Shown here: piece after piece, positions 20,318 through 29,686 of the stretch
How positions within the stretch are numbered: position 1 is the stretch's first letter
How the letters are laid out: each line of letters starts with the position of its first letter
Assembly: GCF_024807615.1 (NCBI RefSeq)
Contig: NZ_JANUCJ010000003.1
Location: forward strand, 186,001-250,000
From: Tsukamurella ocularis
GTDB lineage: Bacteria > Actinomycetota > Actinomycetes > Mycobacteriales > Mycobacteriaceae
Direction: 5' to 3'
Length of the DNA: 64,000 bases
The notes under the pieces: model-generated
Seen by the model: only the letters and a program-made list of their open reading frames with translations
Databases searched by the model: none
Told to the model about the DNA's origin: nothing
Made by a program: the position numbers and the translations under genes

Positions 20318-21174
20318 GCCTTCCCCTTCCACGGGACGGCCAGCAGACCGATCCACTTGATGAGCGAGTCCAGCAACAGCGCGGTGACACCGATGACGAT
20401 GATGCAGGCGATGGTCAGAGGGGTGTTGAGCTGCTGGCCGGCGAGGTAGGCGAGGCCGCCGATGCCGGGGATGCCGTTGTTGAGCTCGGCCGCGACGACG
20501 GTGGTCCATGCGAAGCCGACGGCGATGCGGATGCCGTTGATGACCTCGGGCAGCGTGGCCGGGACGATGACGCCGCGGATGGTCTGCAGGCGGTTCGCGC
20601 CGAGCGCGCGGGCCGCGTTGATCTGGTCGATGCTCACGCCCTGCACGCCGTTGACGGTGGAGATGGCGATGGCCGGGAAGGCCGCGAGGAAGAGCAGCCA
20701 GATCTTGCTGGTGTCGCCGATGCCGAACCACACGATGAGCAGGCCGATGTAACCCAGCGGCGGCAGCGCGCGCAGGAAGTTCAGGTAGGGCTCGATGATC
20801 GTGTTGATCGTCTTCGACGTGCCCATGGCGAAGCCGAGCAGCGGGCCGATGATGATCGCCGCGCCGACACCGGCGAAGATCCGCTGCAGGCTGGCCACCA
20901 GGTGCTCCCAGAGGAAGTAGTTCTGCTCACCGAGGACCTCGCGCGGCACGCCAGGCGCCACCTGGTGCCAGGTGCTGGCGCGCACCGCGGCGTCCCACAC
21001 GGCCTTCGGCGTGGGCAGGAAGGTCTCGTCGATCAGCCGCAGCCCGCTCACCAGCCACCAGGCGGCGAGGAAGACGAGCAGCGCGACGATGCGCACGAGC
21101 CACGACCTGACCGCCAGCGGAAGCGGTTCGATGACGGCGTTCTTGACCCTCAGTAGCGGGGGCTCCCCGGCCAT
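20314..21174 (-). CDS. tauC: Taurine/sulfonate ABC transporter permease
   Basis: A 286-aa inner-membrane permease with about six helices. The EAA loop for docking the ATPase is AARALGANRLQTIRGVIVPA, and IRIAVGFAWTTVVAAELNNG is characteristic of TauC/SsuC proteins. The N-terminal 30 residues are cytosolic and basic. The ATG at 21174 has AGAGGAATTC immediately upstream as ribosome site. First gene of the tauCAB-like operon. I see no clear operator in the ~145 bp upstream. Confidence 0.9.
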   Translation of the reverse strand: MAGEPPLLRVKNAVIEPLPLAVRSWLVRIVALLVFLAAWWLVSGLRLIDETFLPTPKAVWDAAVRASTWHQVAPGVPREVLGEQNYFLWEHLVASLQRIFAGVGAAIIIGPLLGFAMGTSKTINTIIEPYLNFLRALPPLGYIGLLIVWFGIGDTSKIWLLFLAAFPAIAISTVNGVQGVSIDQINAARALGANRLQTIRGVIVPATLPEVINGIRIAVGFAWTTVVAAELNNGIPGIGGLAYLAGQQLNTPLTIACIIVIGVTALLLDSLIKWIGLLAVPWKGKA

Positions 21175-21320
21175 GAATTCCTCTCCGGCGCCCCAGTGGG
21201 CACACGAACAGGAAACTCTGTCAGGCGGCGGTTCGCATCGGAACCGTTCGAATCGCGGTGATCGTTAGGTGTGTCGGTGCACGGAGCGAGCGGCCACCCG
21301 TCGCGCGGCATAAGGGTGGC

Positions 21321-22076
21321 TCAGACGTTCCTCCGGTGCACGTTCCGAGCGGCAACCTGGTCTCGGGGCATGATCTGGATCGAGTCGATGTTGACATGCG
21401 GCGGGCGGGTGACGGTCCACGTCACGGCGTCGGCGATGTCGTCGGCGGTCAGGTTGTCTACGCCTTGATAGATCTTGTCGGCCGCGGCCTGATCCCCGCC
21501 GAGACGGACCACGGAGAATTCGGTCTCCACGAGGCCGGGATCGATCTCGATGACGCGGATCGGCTCACCCTTCAGCTCCAGGCGCAGCACGCGGGTCACC
21601 GCACGAGCGCCGTGCTTGGCGGCGTTGTAGCCGGCACCGGTCTCGTAGGCCTCCAGCGCGGCGACGGACCCGATGGTCACGACGCTCGCGGCCGGCGATG
21701 CCCGCAACTTGGGCAGCAGCGACTGGGTGACCCGCAGGATCGACAGCACGTTGATGTCGTACATGCGGGACCAGTCGGCCTCGTCGGCGGTCTCGATCCG
21801 ATCGACGCCGAGTGCGCCGCCGGCGTTGTTGACCAGCACGTCGACCTTCTCGATCGCGTCGGTGAAGGCCTGCACCGAGGCCACGTCGGAGACGTCAAGC
21901 GGCAATGCGGTGACGATCCGCTCGGGATACTCGGCCTCGAGCTGCCGCTTGAGGTCCTCCAACCGCTCCACGCGGCGAGCTCCGATCACCACGTCGAACC
22001 CCGCGCGCACCAGGTGCCGCGCGGTAGCGGCCCCGATCCCGCTGCTCGCTCCGGTGACGACGGCGATTTCAGCCAT
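21321..22076 (-). CDS. Short-chain dehydrogenase/reductase
   Basis: A 251-aa classical SDR. The NAD(P) motif is VVTGASSGIGAATA at the N-terminus, then VLVNNAGGALG, and the catalytic triad is Ser (TIGSVAALE), Tyr and Lys (YNAAKHG). It resembles the YdfG-type serine/3-hydroxy acid dehydrogenases (VIEIDPGLVETEF near the C-terminus), so oxidation of a small hydroxy acid is plausible. Start ATG 22076 has GGAG 7 nt upstream and overlaps the DinB gene's 3' end by 8 bp, so they are an operon. Confidence 0.88.
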   Translation of the reverse strand: MAEIAVVTGASSGIGAATARHLVRAGFDVVIGARRVERLEDLKRQLEAEYPERIVTALPLDVSDVASVQAFTDAIEKVDVLVNNAGGALGVDRIETADEADWSRMYDINVLSILRVTQSLLPKLRASPAASVVTIGSVAALEAYETGAGYNAAKHGARAVTRVLRLELKGEPIRVIEIDPGLVETEFSVVRLGGDQAAADKIYQGVDNLTADDIADAVTWTVTRPPHVNIDSIQIMPRDQVAARNVHRRNV

Positions 22077-22602
22077 ACGTGTTCTCCATTCCCACGTCGA
22101 TGCGGTGATGTTCCAGGTCGTGCAGGGCGTAGACGGCGAAGGAGTCGATCGTGAACGCGGAGCCGTTGGAGCGCAGGCCCGTCCGCGCCCAGTCATCATC
22201 GCCGACAGTGGCGTACGCCTGTGCGAAAGCGGCCGCCGCGTCCGCGAGCTCGTCGGCGACAGTGCTCGGGTCCTGCGCGTCGTACTCGTCCTCGACCGCG
22301 GTCACGTCCTGATCCCAATTCGCGAAGGTCGCGCCGTCGCGGGTGAGCATCAGGTTCAGCCGCTCCCGCATGATGAGGTGCACGTCGCGCAGGTGGCAGC
22401 CGTACTCGAGCACCGACCAGGTCCGCTCGTCGGGCCTGACGCGCGCATCGGGCCGCGCCAACGCGGCATCCCAGCCGATCGCCGACCGCGCGATGCGGTC
22501 GGCGACGTCCTCGCGACGGACCGTCGACGGGTCGAATCCGCAGGCCGGACACGCCCGCTCGATGACCCACGTCCAGTCTTTTGTGTCCGGTGTGATCGCC
22601 AC
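22069..22602 (-). CDS. DinB family protein
   Basis: A 177-aa four-helix-bundle protein of the DinB/YfiT-like superfamily, with the usual metal-binding pattern: His in LEYGCHLRDVHLIM and His-x-x-x-His in YALHDLEHHRIDVG. It also carries a CPACG motif near residue 16, which may bind zinc. Members include mycothiol-dependent enzymes, but the function here is unknown. The GTG at 22602 has TAGGTT (22610-22615) 7 nt upstream (leaderless). A longer frame to 22701 runs into the aroG stop. The SDR gene follows with overlap. Confidence 0.8.
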   Translation of the reverse strand: MAITPDTKDWTWVIERACPACGFDPSTVRREDVADRIARSAIGWDAALARPDARVRPDERTWSVLEYGCHLRDVHLIMRERLNLMLTRDGATFANWDQDVTAVEDEYDAQDPSTVADELADAAAAFAQAYATVGDDDWARTGLRSNGSAFTIDSFAVYALHDLEHHRIDVGMENTYG

Positions 22603-22702
22603 GGCGATCAACCTACTCCCCGTTTCGAAACTCCAGGATTTCGGCGGGCCACACCACGATCCTGCCGCCGACGGCCGCAGAACCCGATTTTCAGAACACA
22701 CC

Positions 22703-23761
22703 TCAGCGCAGCGCGGCCGCCAGGTCGTGCAGCACCGAGTCCGAGGTGCCGAAGTCCATGCACTTGTCCGTGACGGACTGTCCGTAGACCAGCGGGCCGG
22801 GGCCGGGCTGCTGCGCGCCGGCGACGAGGAAGGACTCGAGCATCACGCCGGAGATCCCCTTCTCCCCCGCGGCCAGGCGGGCCGCGATCTCGCGCGCGAC
22901 CTCGGCCTGGCGGACGTGGTCCTTGCCCGAGTTGGCGTGCGAGCAGTCGACCATGAGCGAGTCCGCCAGGCCTGCCGTGACCAGCTTGTCCACGGCCGCC
23001 GACACCGAGGCGGTGTCGAAGTTCGGCCCACCGCGGCCGCCGCGCAGAATGACGTGGCAGTTGTCGTTGCCGACGGTCTCGACCACGGCTGCGGCGCCGT
23101 CGTCGTCGGTGCCGAAGAAGACGTGCCGGGCCGCGGCGGCCTGCACCCCGTCGATCGCGACGGAGACGTTGCCGTCGGTCGCGTTCTTGAAGCCGATCGG
23201 CATCGACAGGCCGGAGGCGAGCTGGCGGTGCACCTGCGACTCCGTGGTGCGGGCGCCGATCGCGCCCCAGGCGACGGTGTCGGCGATGTACTGCGGGCTG
23301 GTCGGCTCCAGGAACTCGCAGCCCACGGGCAGGCCGATCTCCAGGATGTCGAGCAGCAGCTGCCGGGCGACACGCAGGCCGCGGGGCACGTCGTAGCTCT
23401 CGTCCATACCGGGGTCGTTGATGAGGCCCTTCCACCCGACGGTGGTGCGCGGCTTCTCGAAGTACACGCGCATCACGACGAGCAACTCGTCGGCCAGCTC
23501 GTCCGCGATCGGCTTGAGCCGACGGGCGTAGTCGAGCGCGGCCTCGGGGTCGTGCACGGAGCAGGGGCCCACGACCACGAGGAGCCGCTGGTCGCGGCCC
23601 GCGATGACATCGGCGACCGCGGCGCGGTCGGCCTCGACCTGCGCGGCCAGACGGGGCGCGAGCGGCAGCTCGTCACGCAACTGCGCGGGCGAGGGGATCG
23701 CGTGGAACGCCGAGACCCGACGGTTCGATGTCGACGCCGGTGTATCGAGTTCGATGGTCAT
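22703..23761 (-). CDS. aroG: Class I DAHP synthase
   Basis: A 352-aa 3-deoxy-D-arabino-heptulosonate 7-phosphate synthase (AroF/G/H type), the first shikimate-pathway step, condensing PEP and erythrose 4-phosphate. It has VVVGPCSVHDPEAALDYA, YFEKPRTTVGWKGLINDP, GARTTESQVHR and VDCSHANSGKDH. The ATG at 23761 has AGGAAGG upstream; the frame is open further but that region is the attenuator. An aromatic leader peptide (Tyr-Trp-Arg-Phe) and an intrinsic terminator precede it (23806-23930), so expression probably follows aromatic aminoacyl-tRNA charging. Confidence 0.95.
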   Translation of the reverse strand: MTIELDTPASTSNRRVSAFHAIPSPAQLRDELPLAPRLAAQVEADRAAVADVIAGRDQRLLVVVGPCSVHDPEAALDYARRLKPIADELADELLVVMRVYFEKPRTTVGWKGLINDPGMDESYDVPRGLRVARQLLLDILEIGLPVGCEFLEPTSPQYIADTVAWGAIGARTTESQVHRQLASGLSMPIGFKNATDGNVSVAIDGVQAAAARHVFFGTDDDGAAAVVETVGNDNCHVILRGGRGGPNFDTASVSAAVDKLVTAGLADSLMVDCSHANSGKDHVRQAEVAREIAARLAAGEKGISGVMLESFLVAGAQQPGPGPLVYGQSVTDKCMDFGTSDSVLHDLAAALR

Positions 23762-23780
23762 GAGAAACCTTCCTGGTGGC

Positions 23781-23803
23781 GGCACCAGATCCCTTCCGGT
23801 GCC
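23781..23803 (-). other. Small hairpin between attenuator and aroG start
   Basis: Arms GGCACC (23781-23786) and GGTGCC (23798-23803) with an 11-nt loop fold just upstream of the aroG ribosome site; they may insulate it from the terminator stem. Confidence 0.4.
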
Positions 23804-23805
23804 AT

Positions 23806-23836
23806 AGAAAAAGGCAGCGAGTGATCTCGCTGCCTT
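23806..23836 (-). terminator. Attenuator terminator ahead of aroG
   Basis: On the minus strand an 11-bp stem AAGGCAGCGAG / CTCGCTGCCTT (23826-23836 with 23811-23821), a 4-nt loop and the run TTTTTCT form a textbook intrinsic terminator, about 45 nt before the aroG start codon. Confidence 0.85.
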
Positions 23837-23861
23837 CGGCTCCGGGTTCGTACGGTCGGGA

Positions 23862-23930
23862 TTATCCGCGCATGCGCGCATCACCGCCGACTCCACCCGG
23901 AGCCTCGGTAAAGCGCCAATACGCGTTCAT
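23862..23930 (-). CDS. Aromatic leader peptide for aroG attenuation
   Basis: A 22-codon frame, ATG at 23930 and TAA at 23862, begins MNAYWRFTEAPGG: Tyr, Trp and Phe codons occur within four positions. A -10-like TAACGT lies at 23944-23949 on the minus strand. Just after the Phe codon, GGCTCCGGGT (23895-23904) is perfectly complementary to ACCCGGAGCC (23838-23847), which abuts the terminator. This is the architecture of ribosome-mediated attenuation; one is known before a DAHP synthase gene in Corynebacterium glutamicum. Which alternative hairpin acts as antiterminator I could not resolve. Confidence 0.75.
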   Translation of the reverse strand: MNAYWRFTEAPGGVGGDARMRG

Positions 23931-23957
23931 ACCCACGAGACAGACGTTAGCACATCC

Positions 23958-25943
23958 TTAGCGCGCCAATTCTGTGGCGAGCGTCTCACCGTCGGTGACC
24001 GGTAGGGAGCACACCGACCCGCGGCAGACATACGCGGCGGCGCGGCCATCGACGGGGCCGCGCCCCTCCAACAGCGGATGCGAATCCTTAGCTCCAGCAA
24101 TGACTACCGCGCCGCCGGGGGCGAGACGGCGCGCCTCCGCCACCAGCGCGGCGGCTCCCGTCCCGTCGGCGATCGCGATCTGCAGTCCCGCCGCGGCCTG
24201 TTCGGCGACGGCGAGGTGGTGCCCCGCCCCGCGGGGCACCCGGCGGATGAGTTCGCCCGAGCGCGCCCGGGTGGCCGCAGCAAGCGGGGCGTAGCGCTCC
24301 CCGAGCAAGGCCTCGGCGTAGGTCAGGGCCTCGGCGATGAGGCTGGCGCCGGCGGGGGTGGCGCCATCCGCGGAATCCCGCGGGCGGGTCAGGAGCGCCT
24401 CGCCGTCCGACGGTGCGTCGTACCAGCTCCCATCCGCCGCAGGGTCGAGGAAACGCACGATCGCAGCGTCGAGGATCGCGGCCGCCGCTGCGGCCCAGTC
24501 GGACTCGTCCGTCCCTGAGCCGCCCGCGTGCTGCGCCAGCGCAAGCAAGCCTGTGACGAGCGCGGCGTAATCCTCCAGCATGCCGTCGGCCTCGCCTACC
24601 ACGCCCCCGAGCGAGCTGCGGCGCAGTCGCGCACCATCCCAATGGGTTCCGAGCAGGTACCGCGCGACCGCCCCGGCTTCGCCGACCCGGCCGGCCTCCG
24701 CGAGAGCGGTGACCGCGAGGCCGTTCCAGACGGTGACCACCTTGTCATCGCGGCCGGGCTGCGGGCGCTGCGCACGCACGTCGTACAGCCGGCGACGCAC
24801 GTCGGCGAGGCGCACCGCATCGGGCTCGCCATGCAGTTGCAGTGTGGACGTGCCGTGCTCGAAGGTGCCGCCCGGTGTGACAGCGAAAACCTCGGCGGCC
24901 CAGGCCCCGTCGGCCTCTCCGAGCACCTCGACGAGCTGGGCCGGCGTCCACACGTACGTGGCGCCCTCCACGCCGCGCCCGTCGACGACGGTGTCCGCGT
25001 CGAGCGAGGAAGCGAGCCCGCCGCCGTCGACGCCGAGGTCGCGGATCAGGAAGTCGGCGGTCTCGTCGGCCACCCGCAGCGCCAGTGGCGAGCCGGTGCG
25101 GCGCCCCAGGTGGGCGTAGAACCGGAGCAGAAGGGCGTTGTCGTACAGCATCTTCTCGAAGTGCGGAACCACCCAGTCGGCGTCCACGGCGTAGCGGGCG
25201 AAGCCGCCGGCGAGCTGGTCGTAGATGCCGCCGCGGGCCATCGCCTCGGCGCAGCGCACGGCGACGCCGTAGGAGGCGGGGTCCCCGGTGCGCTCATGGT
25301 GCCGCAGCAGGGCCTCGACGGTGGCCGACGGAGGGAACTTCGGCGCGCGACCGAAACCGCCCGACGGGTCCTCGTCGGCGCAGATGACGCGGACCGCCCC
25401 GTTCAGGTCATCGGCGGAGGGCGCGGCACCGTCGGGCAGGCCGGCGGAGGCCTGCCGCAGGTGCGCGGCAACCTGCCCAGAGACGCGGCCGACCTCGTCG
25501 CGCCAGTCGCGCCAGGTGTCGGTGATGGCCTCGAGGAGCTGAGGGAAGCTGGCCTGACCGTTCCGCGGCTCCGGCGGGTAGTAGGTCCCGCAGTAGAAGG
25601 GCTCACCGGACGGGGTGAGGAAGCAGGTCATGGGCCAACCGCCCTGGCCGGTCATGGCGACGGTGGCGTTCATGTAGATCGCGTCGAGATCGGGGCGCTC
25701 CTCGCGGTCGACCTTGATGCAGACGAAGTCGGCATTCATCTGCGCCGCGATGGCCTCGTTCTCGAAGGACTCGTGCGCCATGACGTGGCACCAATGGCAC
25801 GCGGCGTAACCGATCGACAGCAGGATCGGCACGTCGCGCTCGGCGGCCTCCGCCAGCGCGGCCTCGCTCCACTCCTGCCAGTGCACCGGGTTGTCCGCGT
25901 GCTGGCGCAGGTACGGGCTGGTGGATGCGCCGAGACGGTTCAT
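23958..25943 (-). CDS. Thioredoxin-domain DUF255 protein (YyaL/spermatogenesis-associated 20 family)
   Basis: A 661-aa protein. The N-terminal thioredoxin-like domain carries NRLGASTSPYLRQHADNPV and the active-site-like AACHWCHVM (CxxC at about residues 49-52), followed by CIKVDREERPDLD. The remaining ~450 residues are an alpha/alpha six-barrel resembling glycosidase or epimerase folds (YDQLAGGFARYAVDADW). Proposed roles range from redox to sugar metabolism; none is established. Corresponds in position to Rv1084. The ATG at 25943 gives the family's standard N-terminus. The aroG leader promoter starts right after its stop. Confidence 0.88.
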   Translation of the reverse strand: MNRLGASTSPYLRQHADNPVHWQEWSEAALAEAAERDVPILLSIGYAACHWCHVMAHESFENEAIAAQMNADFVCIKVDREERPDLDAIYMNATVAMTGQGGWPMTCFLTPSGEPFYCGTYYPPEPRNGQASFPQLLEAITDTWRDWRDEVGRVSGQVAAHLRQASAGLPDGAAPSADDLNGAVRVICADEDPSGGFGRAPKFPPSATVEALLRHHERTGDPASYGVAVRCAEAMARGGIYDQLAGGFARYAVDADWVVPHFEKMLYDNALLLRFYAHLGRRTGSPLALRVADETADFLIRDLGVDGGGLASSLDADTVVDGRGVEGATYVWTPAQLVEVLGEADGAWAAEVFAVTPGGTFEHGTSTLQLHGEPDAVRLADVRRRLYDVRAQRPQPGRDDKVVTVWNGLAVTALAEAGRVGEAGAVARYLLGTHWDGARLRRSSLGGVVGEADGMLEDYAALVTGLLALAQHAGGSGTDESDWAAAAAAILDAAIVRFLDPAADGSWYDAPSDGEALLTRPRDSADGATPAGASLIAEALTYAEALLGERYAPLAAATRARSGELIRRVPRGAGHHLAVAEQAAAGLQIAIADGTGAAALVAEARRLAPGGAVVIAGAKDSHPLLEGRGPVDGRAAAYVCRGSVCSLPVTDGETLATELAR

Positions 25944-26012
25944 GTCCCCATCCTGCCTCAGACCGCCGACCCGGCGCGTGGTCGACGAGCGGCGACTATG
26001 CGTGAGCCCTCA

Positions 26013-27935
26013 CTACGTCACCAATGTGTAGACCGTCGCGCTCCCGACCTTCGTCGCGGTGAAGTTCTTCTCCACCCAGCTCTGGATCTCGGACTTCCCG
26101 CCGCCGGGGCGGAAGCCGCCGGAGGCAACGTAGTAGGAGATCTTCCCGTCCTTCACCCACTGCTGGAACTGCGCGAGCGTGGGCGCAGGGTCGGAGCCGC
26201 TGAACCCGCCGATCGCGATCACCGGCCGACCGGAGTTCAGCTGCAGCGAGCCCTGGCTCTGCGCACCGCTGACCGCGGCCGCCCACTGCGTCGTGGTGCC
26301 CTTGAGCAGCGCGACCAGCTCGGCATTCGATGCTTCGCCGCCGGGCCGGGCGCCCCCGTCGCGCGCACCGTCGGGCAGTTCGACTCCCGCCGGCAGCTCG
26401 ATCTGCGTCCCGCCGCCCGACGGTGCCCTCCCCTCGCGCCCGCCACCCGGCCCGCCGAACATGTCGCCGGACTTCGCGGTCTTGACTGCGGTCGGCACGC
26501 CGCCGCTGTGCGCGGTACCCGCTGTCGAGAACGAGAACGCCGCCGTCGCAACACCACCGGCGAGCAGCGCGAGCACCAACGCGGCCGCCGCCGCACGCAC
26601 GACCCGCTGTCGGGTCACGACCAGTGCGCCGATCGCCGCCACCACCAGGACGCCGACGACGATCCCCAACGCCGGCCAGGCGTATCCGGCCCGCCAGGCG
26701 CGAACAATGCCCCAGCCGCCGGCGGCCACTACCAGAGCGACCACGGCGAGCGTGCCCGACACCGTCGACCTGCGGCTCCACGCGACGGCCGCACCCCCGC
26801 CCACGAGCACCGCGATCGCCGGAACCAGAGCCACGGTGTAGTACGGGTGCACGGTGCCGCTCATGTACGAGAAGACCACGCCCGTCACCACCAGCCAGGT
26901 GCCGAAGACGGTGAGCCCCAGCGCGAGATCACGATCCAGGCGACGCCGCGCCACCAGCACAAGCCCGATCACCAGCACGAGCAGCGCCGCCGGCAGCAGC
27001 CACGAGATCTCGTTGCCGAACTCGTTGCTGAACAGTCGCGCGAGGCTGGGCGTGCCGCCGAAGGACGTGCCCGTGGCGCCGTTTCCGCCCGGCCCACCGC
27101 CGCCGAAGCCACCGGAACCGGAGCCGCCGCTGTTCCCGACGATCCGCGCCAGCCCGTTGTAGCCGAGCACCAGATCCATGAAGGTGCCGTCCTTCGAGCC
27201 GCCGATGTACGGCCGCGACGACGCGGGCCACAGCACCGTCAGCAGCACGTACCAGCCGGCCGAGACGACCACGGCGACGACACCCAGCGCCAGGTCCCGC
27301 GACCGTCGCAGCCACGAGGTCGGCGCGAACAGCAGGTACGCGAGCCCGAAGCCGGGCAGCACCAACAGGCCCTGCAGCATCTTGGTGAGGAAGGCGAAGC
27401 CGAGCAGCGCGCCGCACGCCACGAGCCACCGCCACGACGCTGCCTGGCACGCCCGCACGGTGCAGTAGGCGGCTGCGGTCATGAGGAGCACCAGCAGGGC
27501 GTCGGGGTTGTTGAACCGGAAGATGAGGACCGCCGCCGGGGTCAGGGCGCACACGGCGCCGGCCAGGAGCGCGCCGCCGGTCGCGACCCGATCCTCCAAC
27601 GAACCGAGAAGCCGCCGCGTCGTCAGGTACACCAGCCCGACGGTGCCCACGCCCATCAGGGCCTGCGGCAGCAAGATCGACCATGACGAGAGCCCGAAGA
27701 CGCGGACGAACAGGCCGGTCACCCACAGCGCCGCGGGCGGCTTGTCGACGGTGATCACGTTGCCCGGGTCGAGCGAGCCGAACAGCCAGGCCTTCCAGCT
27801 CAGCCCGCCGGCCTGCGCCGCGGCGGCGTAGAAGTCGTTGCCGTAGCCGCTGATCGAGAGGTTCCAGCAGTACAGCAGCGCCGTGGCGGCGAGCAGAGCG
27901 GTCACGGCACAGCGCCGCGGAGTCATGTACTTCAC
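26013..27935 (-). CDS. GT39-type membrane glycosyltransferase
   Basis: A polytopic protein of about 640 aa (ArnT/PMT superfamily, DUF2029/PF13231-like). The first extracytoplasmic loop has GYGNDFYAAAAQAGGLSWK and DPGNVITVDKPPAALWV, the acidic residues expected for a lipid-phosphate-sugar donor enzyme. About eleven to thirteen helices follow, interrupted by a Gly/Ser-rich loop, then a C-terminal ~170-residue extracytoplasmic domain. It probably transfers a sugar from polyprenyl-phosphate donor to an envelope acceptor. The GTG at 27935 (GAGGG at 8 nt) is preferred; GTG 27944 and ATG 27926 are alternatives. Confidence 0.82.
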   Translation of the reverse strand: MKYMTPRRCAVTALLAATALLYCWNLSISGYGNDFYAAAAQAGGLSWKAWLFGSLDPGNVITVDKPPAALWVTGLFVRVFGLSSWSILLPQALMGVGTVGLVYLTTRRLLGSLEDRVATGGALLAGAVCALTPAAVLIFRFNNPDALLVLLMTAAAYCTVRACQAASWRWLVACGALLGFAFLTKMLQGLLVLPGFGLAYLLFAPTSWLRRSRDLALGVVAVVVSAGWYVLLTVLWPASSRPYIGGSKDGTFMDLVLGYNGLARIVGNSGGSGSGGFGGGGPGGNGATGTSFGGTPSLARLFSNEFGNEISWLLPAALLVLVIGLVLVARRRLDRDLALGLTVFGTWLVVTGVVFSYMSGTVHPYYTVALVPAIAVLVGGGAAVAWSRRSTVSGTLAVVALVVAAGGWGIVRAWRAGYAWPALGIVVGVLVVAAIGALVVTRQRVVRAAAAALVLALLAGGVATAAFSFSTAGTAHSGGVPTAVKTAKSGDMFGGPGGGREGRAPSGGGTQIELPAGVELPDGARDGGARPGGEASNAELVALLKGTTTQWAAAVSGAQSQGSLQLNSGRPVIAIGGFSGSDPAPTLAQFQQWVKDGKISYYVASGGFRPGGGKSEIQSWVEKNFTATKVGSATVYTLVT

Positions 27936-28003
27936 GGAAGCCACCCTCGCGGACGGAACTGCGTGCCCCCGGCCCTGAGCCTGGGAGGTCGCTGTGAGGG
28001 CTC

Positions 28004-28330
28004 CTACCGGGGCGCGTCGCCCCGGGCACCGTCGGATCCGCCCGACGGTCCGCCGTCTCCCTTGGTGAGCGAGGCCCCGTCGGCCTCGATCCCCGCGTGG
28101 TCGGTGCCGCCGGCCTCGTCGCCCTCGCCGGGCGCCTCGTCGTCGAAGGACTCGGGGAGGTTCTTGACGTGCTTGTTCATCGAGCGGATGAGCAGGAAGG
28201 TCACCGCCAGCAGTGCAACGATCACGGCCAGGCCTAGCGGGCCCGACTTGCCGAACTCCGGCCCCTTGGGCTTCTGCGGGTCCTGGGCCAGGATCGCGAC
28301 GTCGGTGGCGAGCTGCAGTAGCGGTCCCAT
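28004..28330 (-). CDS. Small membrane protein coupled to mca
   Basis: A 108-aa protein: short N-terminal segment, KGPEFGKSGPLGLAVIVALL leading into one transmembrane helix, RSMNKHVKNLPESFD, then an acidic Gly/Asp/Glu-rich tail. It corresponds in position and pattern to the small protein encoded beside mycobacterial mca (Rv1083). Start ATG 28330 shares one base with the mca stop (TGATG), indicating coupled translation. Function unknown; the pairing hints at a role linked to Mca or membrane detoxification. Confidence 0.8.
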   Translation of the reverse strand: MGPLLQLATDVAILAQDPQKPKGPEFGKSGPLGLAVIVALLAVTFLLIRSMNKHVKNLPESFDDEAPGEGDEAGGTDHAGIEADGASLTKGDGGPSGGSDGARGDAPR

Positions 28331-29196
28331 CACTTCTCGATCCCGCTGAACAGGTCCTTCTCGGGCATCCTGCTGCTCACAGTGGTCTTCGCCAACTCGT
28401 ACTCCTCGGTCGGCCACAGGCGCTGCTGCCACTCCATCGGCACCGCGAAGAAGGGGCCGTTGGGGTCGATCTGGGTGGCGTGCGCGCGCAGCGCGTCGTC
28501 GCGCACGGGGAAGTACTCGCCGCACTCGACCTGCGTGGTCACGCGGGCCATCATGTCGTTCTTCTCGTCCTTCCACCGGGCGAGCCACTCGGTGTAGGGG
28601 TTCTCGAGGCCGTTCTTCTCGAACTCGTCGGCGAAGGCCTGGAACTTGCCGCGCAGGAAGCCGTGGCTGTAGTAGATCTTCGAGATCTGCCAGGGCTCGC
28701 CGGCGTCGGGGAACTGCGCGGGATCGGCCGCTGCCTCGTAGGCCGCCATCGAGACGGTGTGGGTCATGATGTGGTCCGGATGCGGGTAGCCGCCGTTCTC
28801 GTCGTACGTGATCATCACGTGCGGGCGGAACTCGCGGATCAGGCGCACCAGCGTCTCCGTCGGCACCTCCACCGGCTCCAGCGCGAAACAGCCGTCGGGG
28901 AGCGGCGGCAGCGGGTCGCCCTCGGGCAGCCCCGAGTCGACGAACCCGAGCCAGCGATGCTCGACGCCCAGGATGGTGGCGGCCTTGGCCATCTCCTCGC
29001 GGCGCACCTCGGGCAGGCGGTCCTTGACGCCCGCGACGTCCATCGCGGGGTTGAGGATGTCGCCCCGTTCGCCGCCCGTGAACGTCGCGACCAGCACGTC
29101 GTTCCCCTCGGCCGCGTACCGCGCCATGGTGGCGGCGCCCTTGCTCGACTCGTCGTCCGGGTGCGCGTGAACGGCAAGGAGGCGGTATCCGGTCAT
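28330..29196 (-). CDS. mca: Mycothiol S-conjugate amidase
   Basis: A 288-aa zinc amidase that cleaves mycothiol-S-conjugates to a mercapturic acid (AcCys-R) and GlcN-Ins during detoxification in the cytosol. The zinc motif is [12 protein letters not shown] at the N-terminus with a second motif [23 protein letters not shown] and [10 protein letters not shown] are typical of Mca rather than MshB. The ATG at 29196 gives the conserved start; the open extension to 29259 is not used. Divergent from the DUF4307 gene by about 60 bp. Presence of Mca implies a mycothiol-producing actinobacterium. Confidence 0.94.
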   Translation of the reverse strand: MTGYRLLAVHAHPDDESSKGAATMARYAAEGNDVLVATFTGGERGDILNPAMDVAGVKDRLPEVRREEMAKAATILGVEHRWLGFVDSGLPEGDPLPPLPDGCFALEPVEVPTETLVRLIREFRPHVMITYDENGGYPHPDHIMTHTVSMAAYEAAADPAQFPDAGEPWQISKIYYSHGFLRGKFQAFADEFEKNGLENPYTEWLARWKDEKNDMMARVTTQVECGEYFPVRDDALRAHATQIDPNGPFFAVPMEWQQRLWPTEEYELAKTTVSSRMPEKDLFSGIEK

Positions 29197-29257
29197 GACC
29201 CCCAGTGTTCCACGATCGGGCGCGGGCACGCCGCGCCGGGTGTGCTTCGATGGATGC

Positions 29258-29686
29258 ATGTCGACCGCCCCCGTCCGCCCCTCCGATCGCTATCCCGACG
29301 AGCGCGATCCCGCGCGCACCCGTCGCATCGGACTCATCGGGCTGGTGGTGGTCGTGATCCTCGGCGTGGGCCTCGCGTGGATGGGCTACCAGAAGTTCTC
29401 GCGGCAGCCCGTCACCGGCGAGACCGCGGGCTACGAGGTACTGTCCGATTCGGCGGTGGATGTGCAGGTCACCGTGACTCGTACCGACCCGCAGCAGGCG
29501 GTCAGCTGCATCGTCTACGCCAAGAACAAGGCGGGCGACGAGATCGGCCGCCGCGAGTTCTACGTCGCGCCGTCGCCGGACCCCGTCGTGGTGGTCAGCA
29601 GCGAGGTGCGCACCACCGAACCGCCCGCCGTCGGCGACGTCTTCGGTTGCGGAACGAACGTGCCCGCGTATCTTGACCGTGCGTGA
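29258..29686 (+). CDS. DUF4307 membrane-anchored protein
   Basis: A 142-aa protein with a basic cytosolic N-terminus ([14 protein letters not shown]), one transmembrane helix at about residues 24-44 and an extracytoplasmic domain with two cysteines (SCIVYAKN and FGCGT) that can form a disulfide. Family DUF4307 is widespread in Actinobacteria beside mca and greA (Rv1081c); function unknown. Its stop overlaps the GTG start of yhhQ by 4 bp. Confidence 0.85.
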   Translation: MSTAPVRPSDRYPDERDPARTRRIGLIGLVVVVILGVGLAWMGYQKFSRQPVTGETAGYEVLSDSAVDVQVTVTRTDPQQAVSCIVYAKNKAGDEIGRREFYVAPSPDPVVVVSSEVRTTEPPAVGDVFGCGTNVPAYLDRA

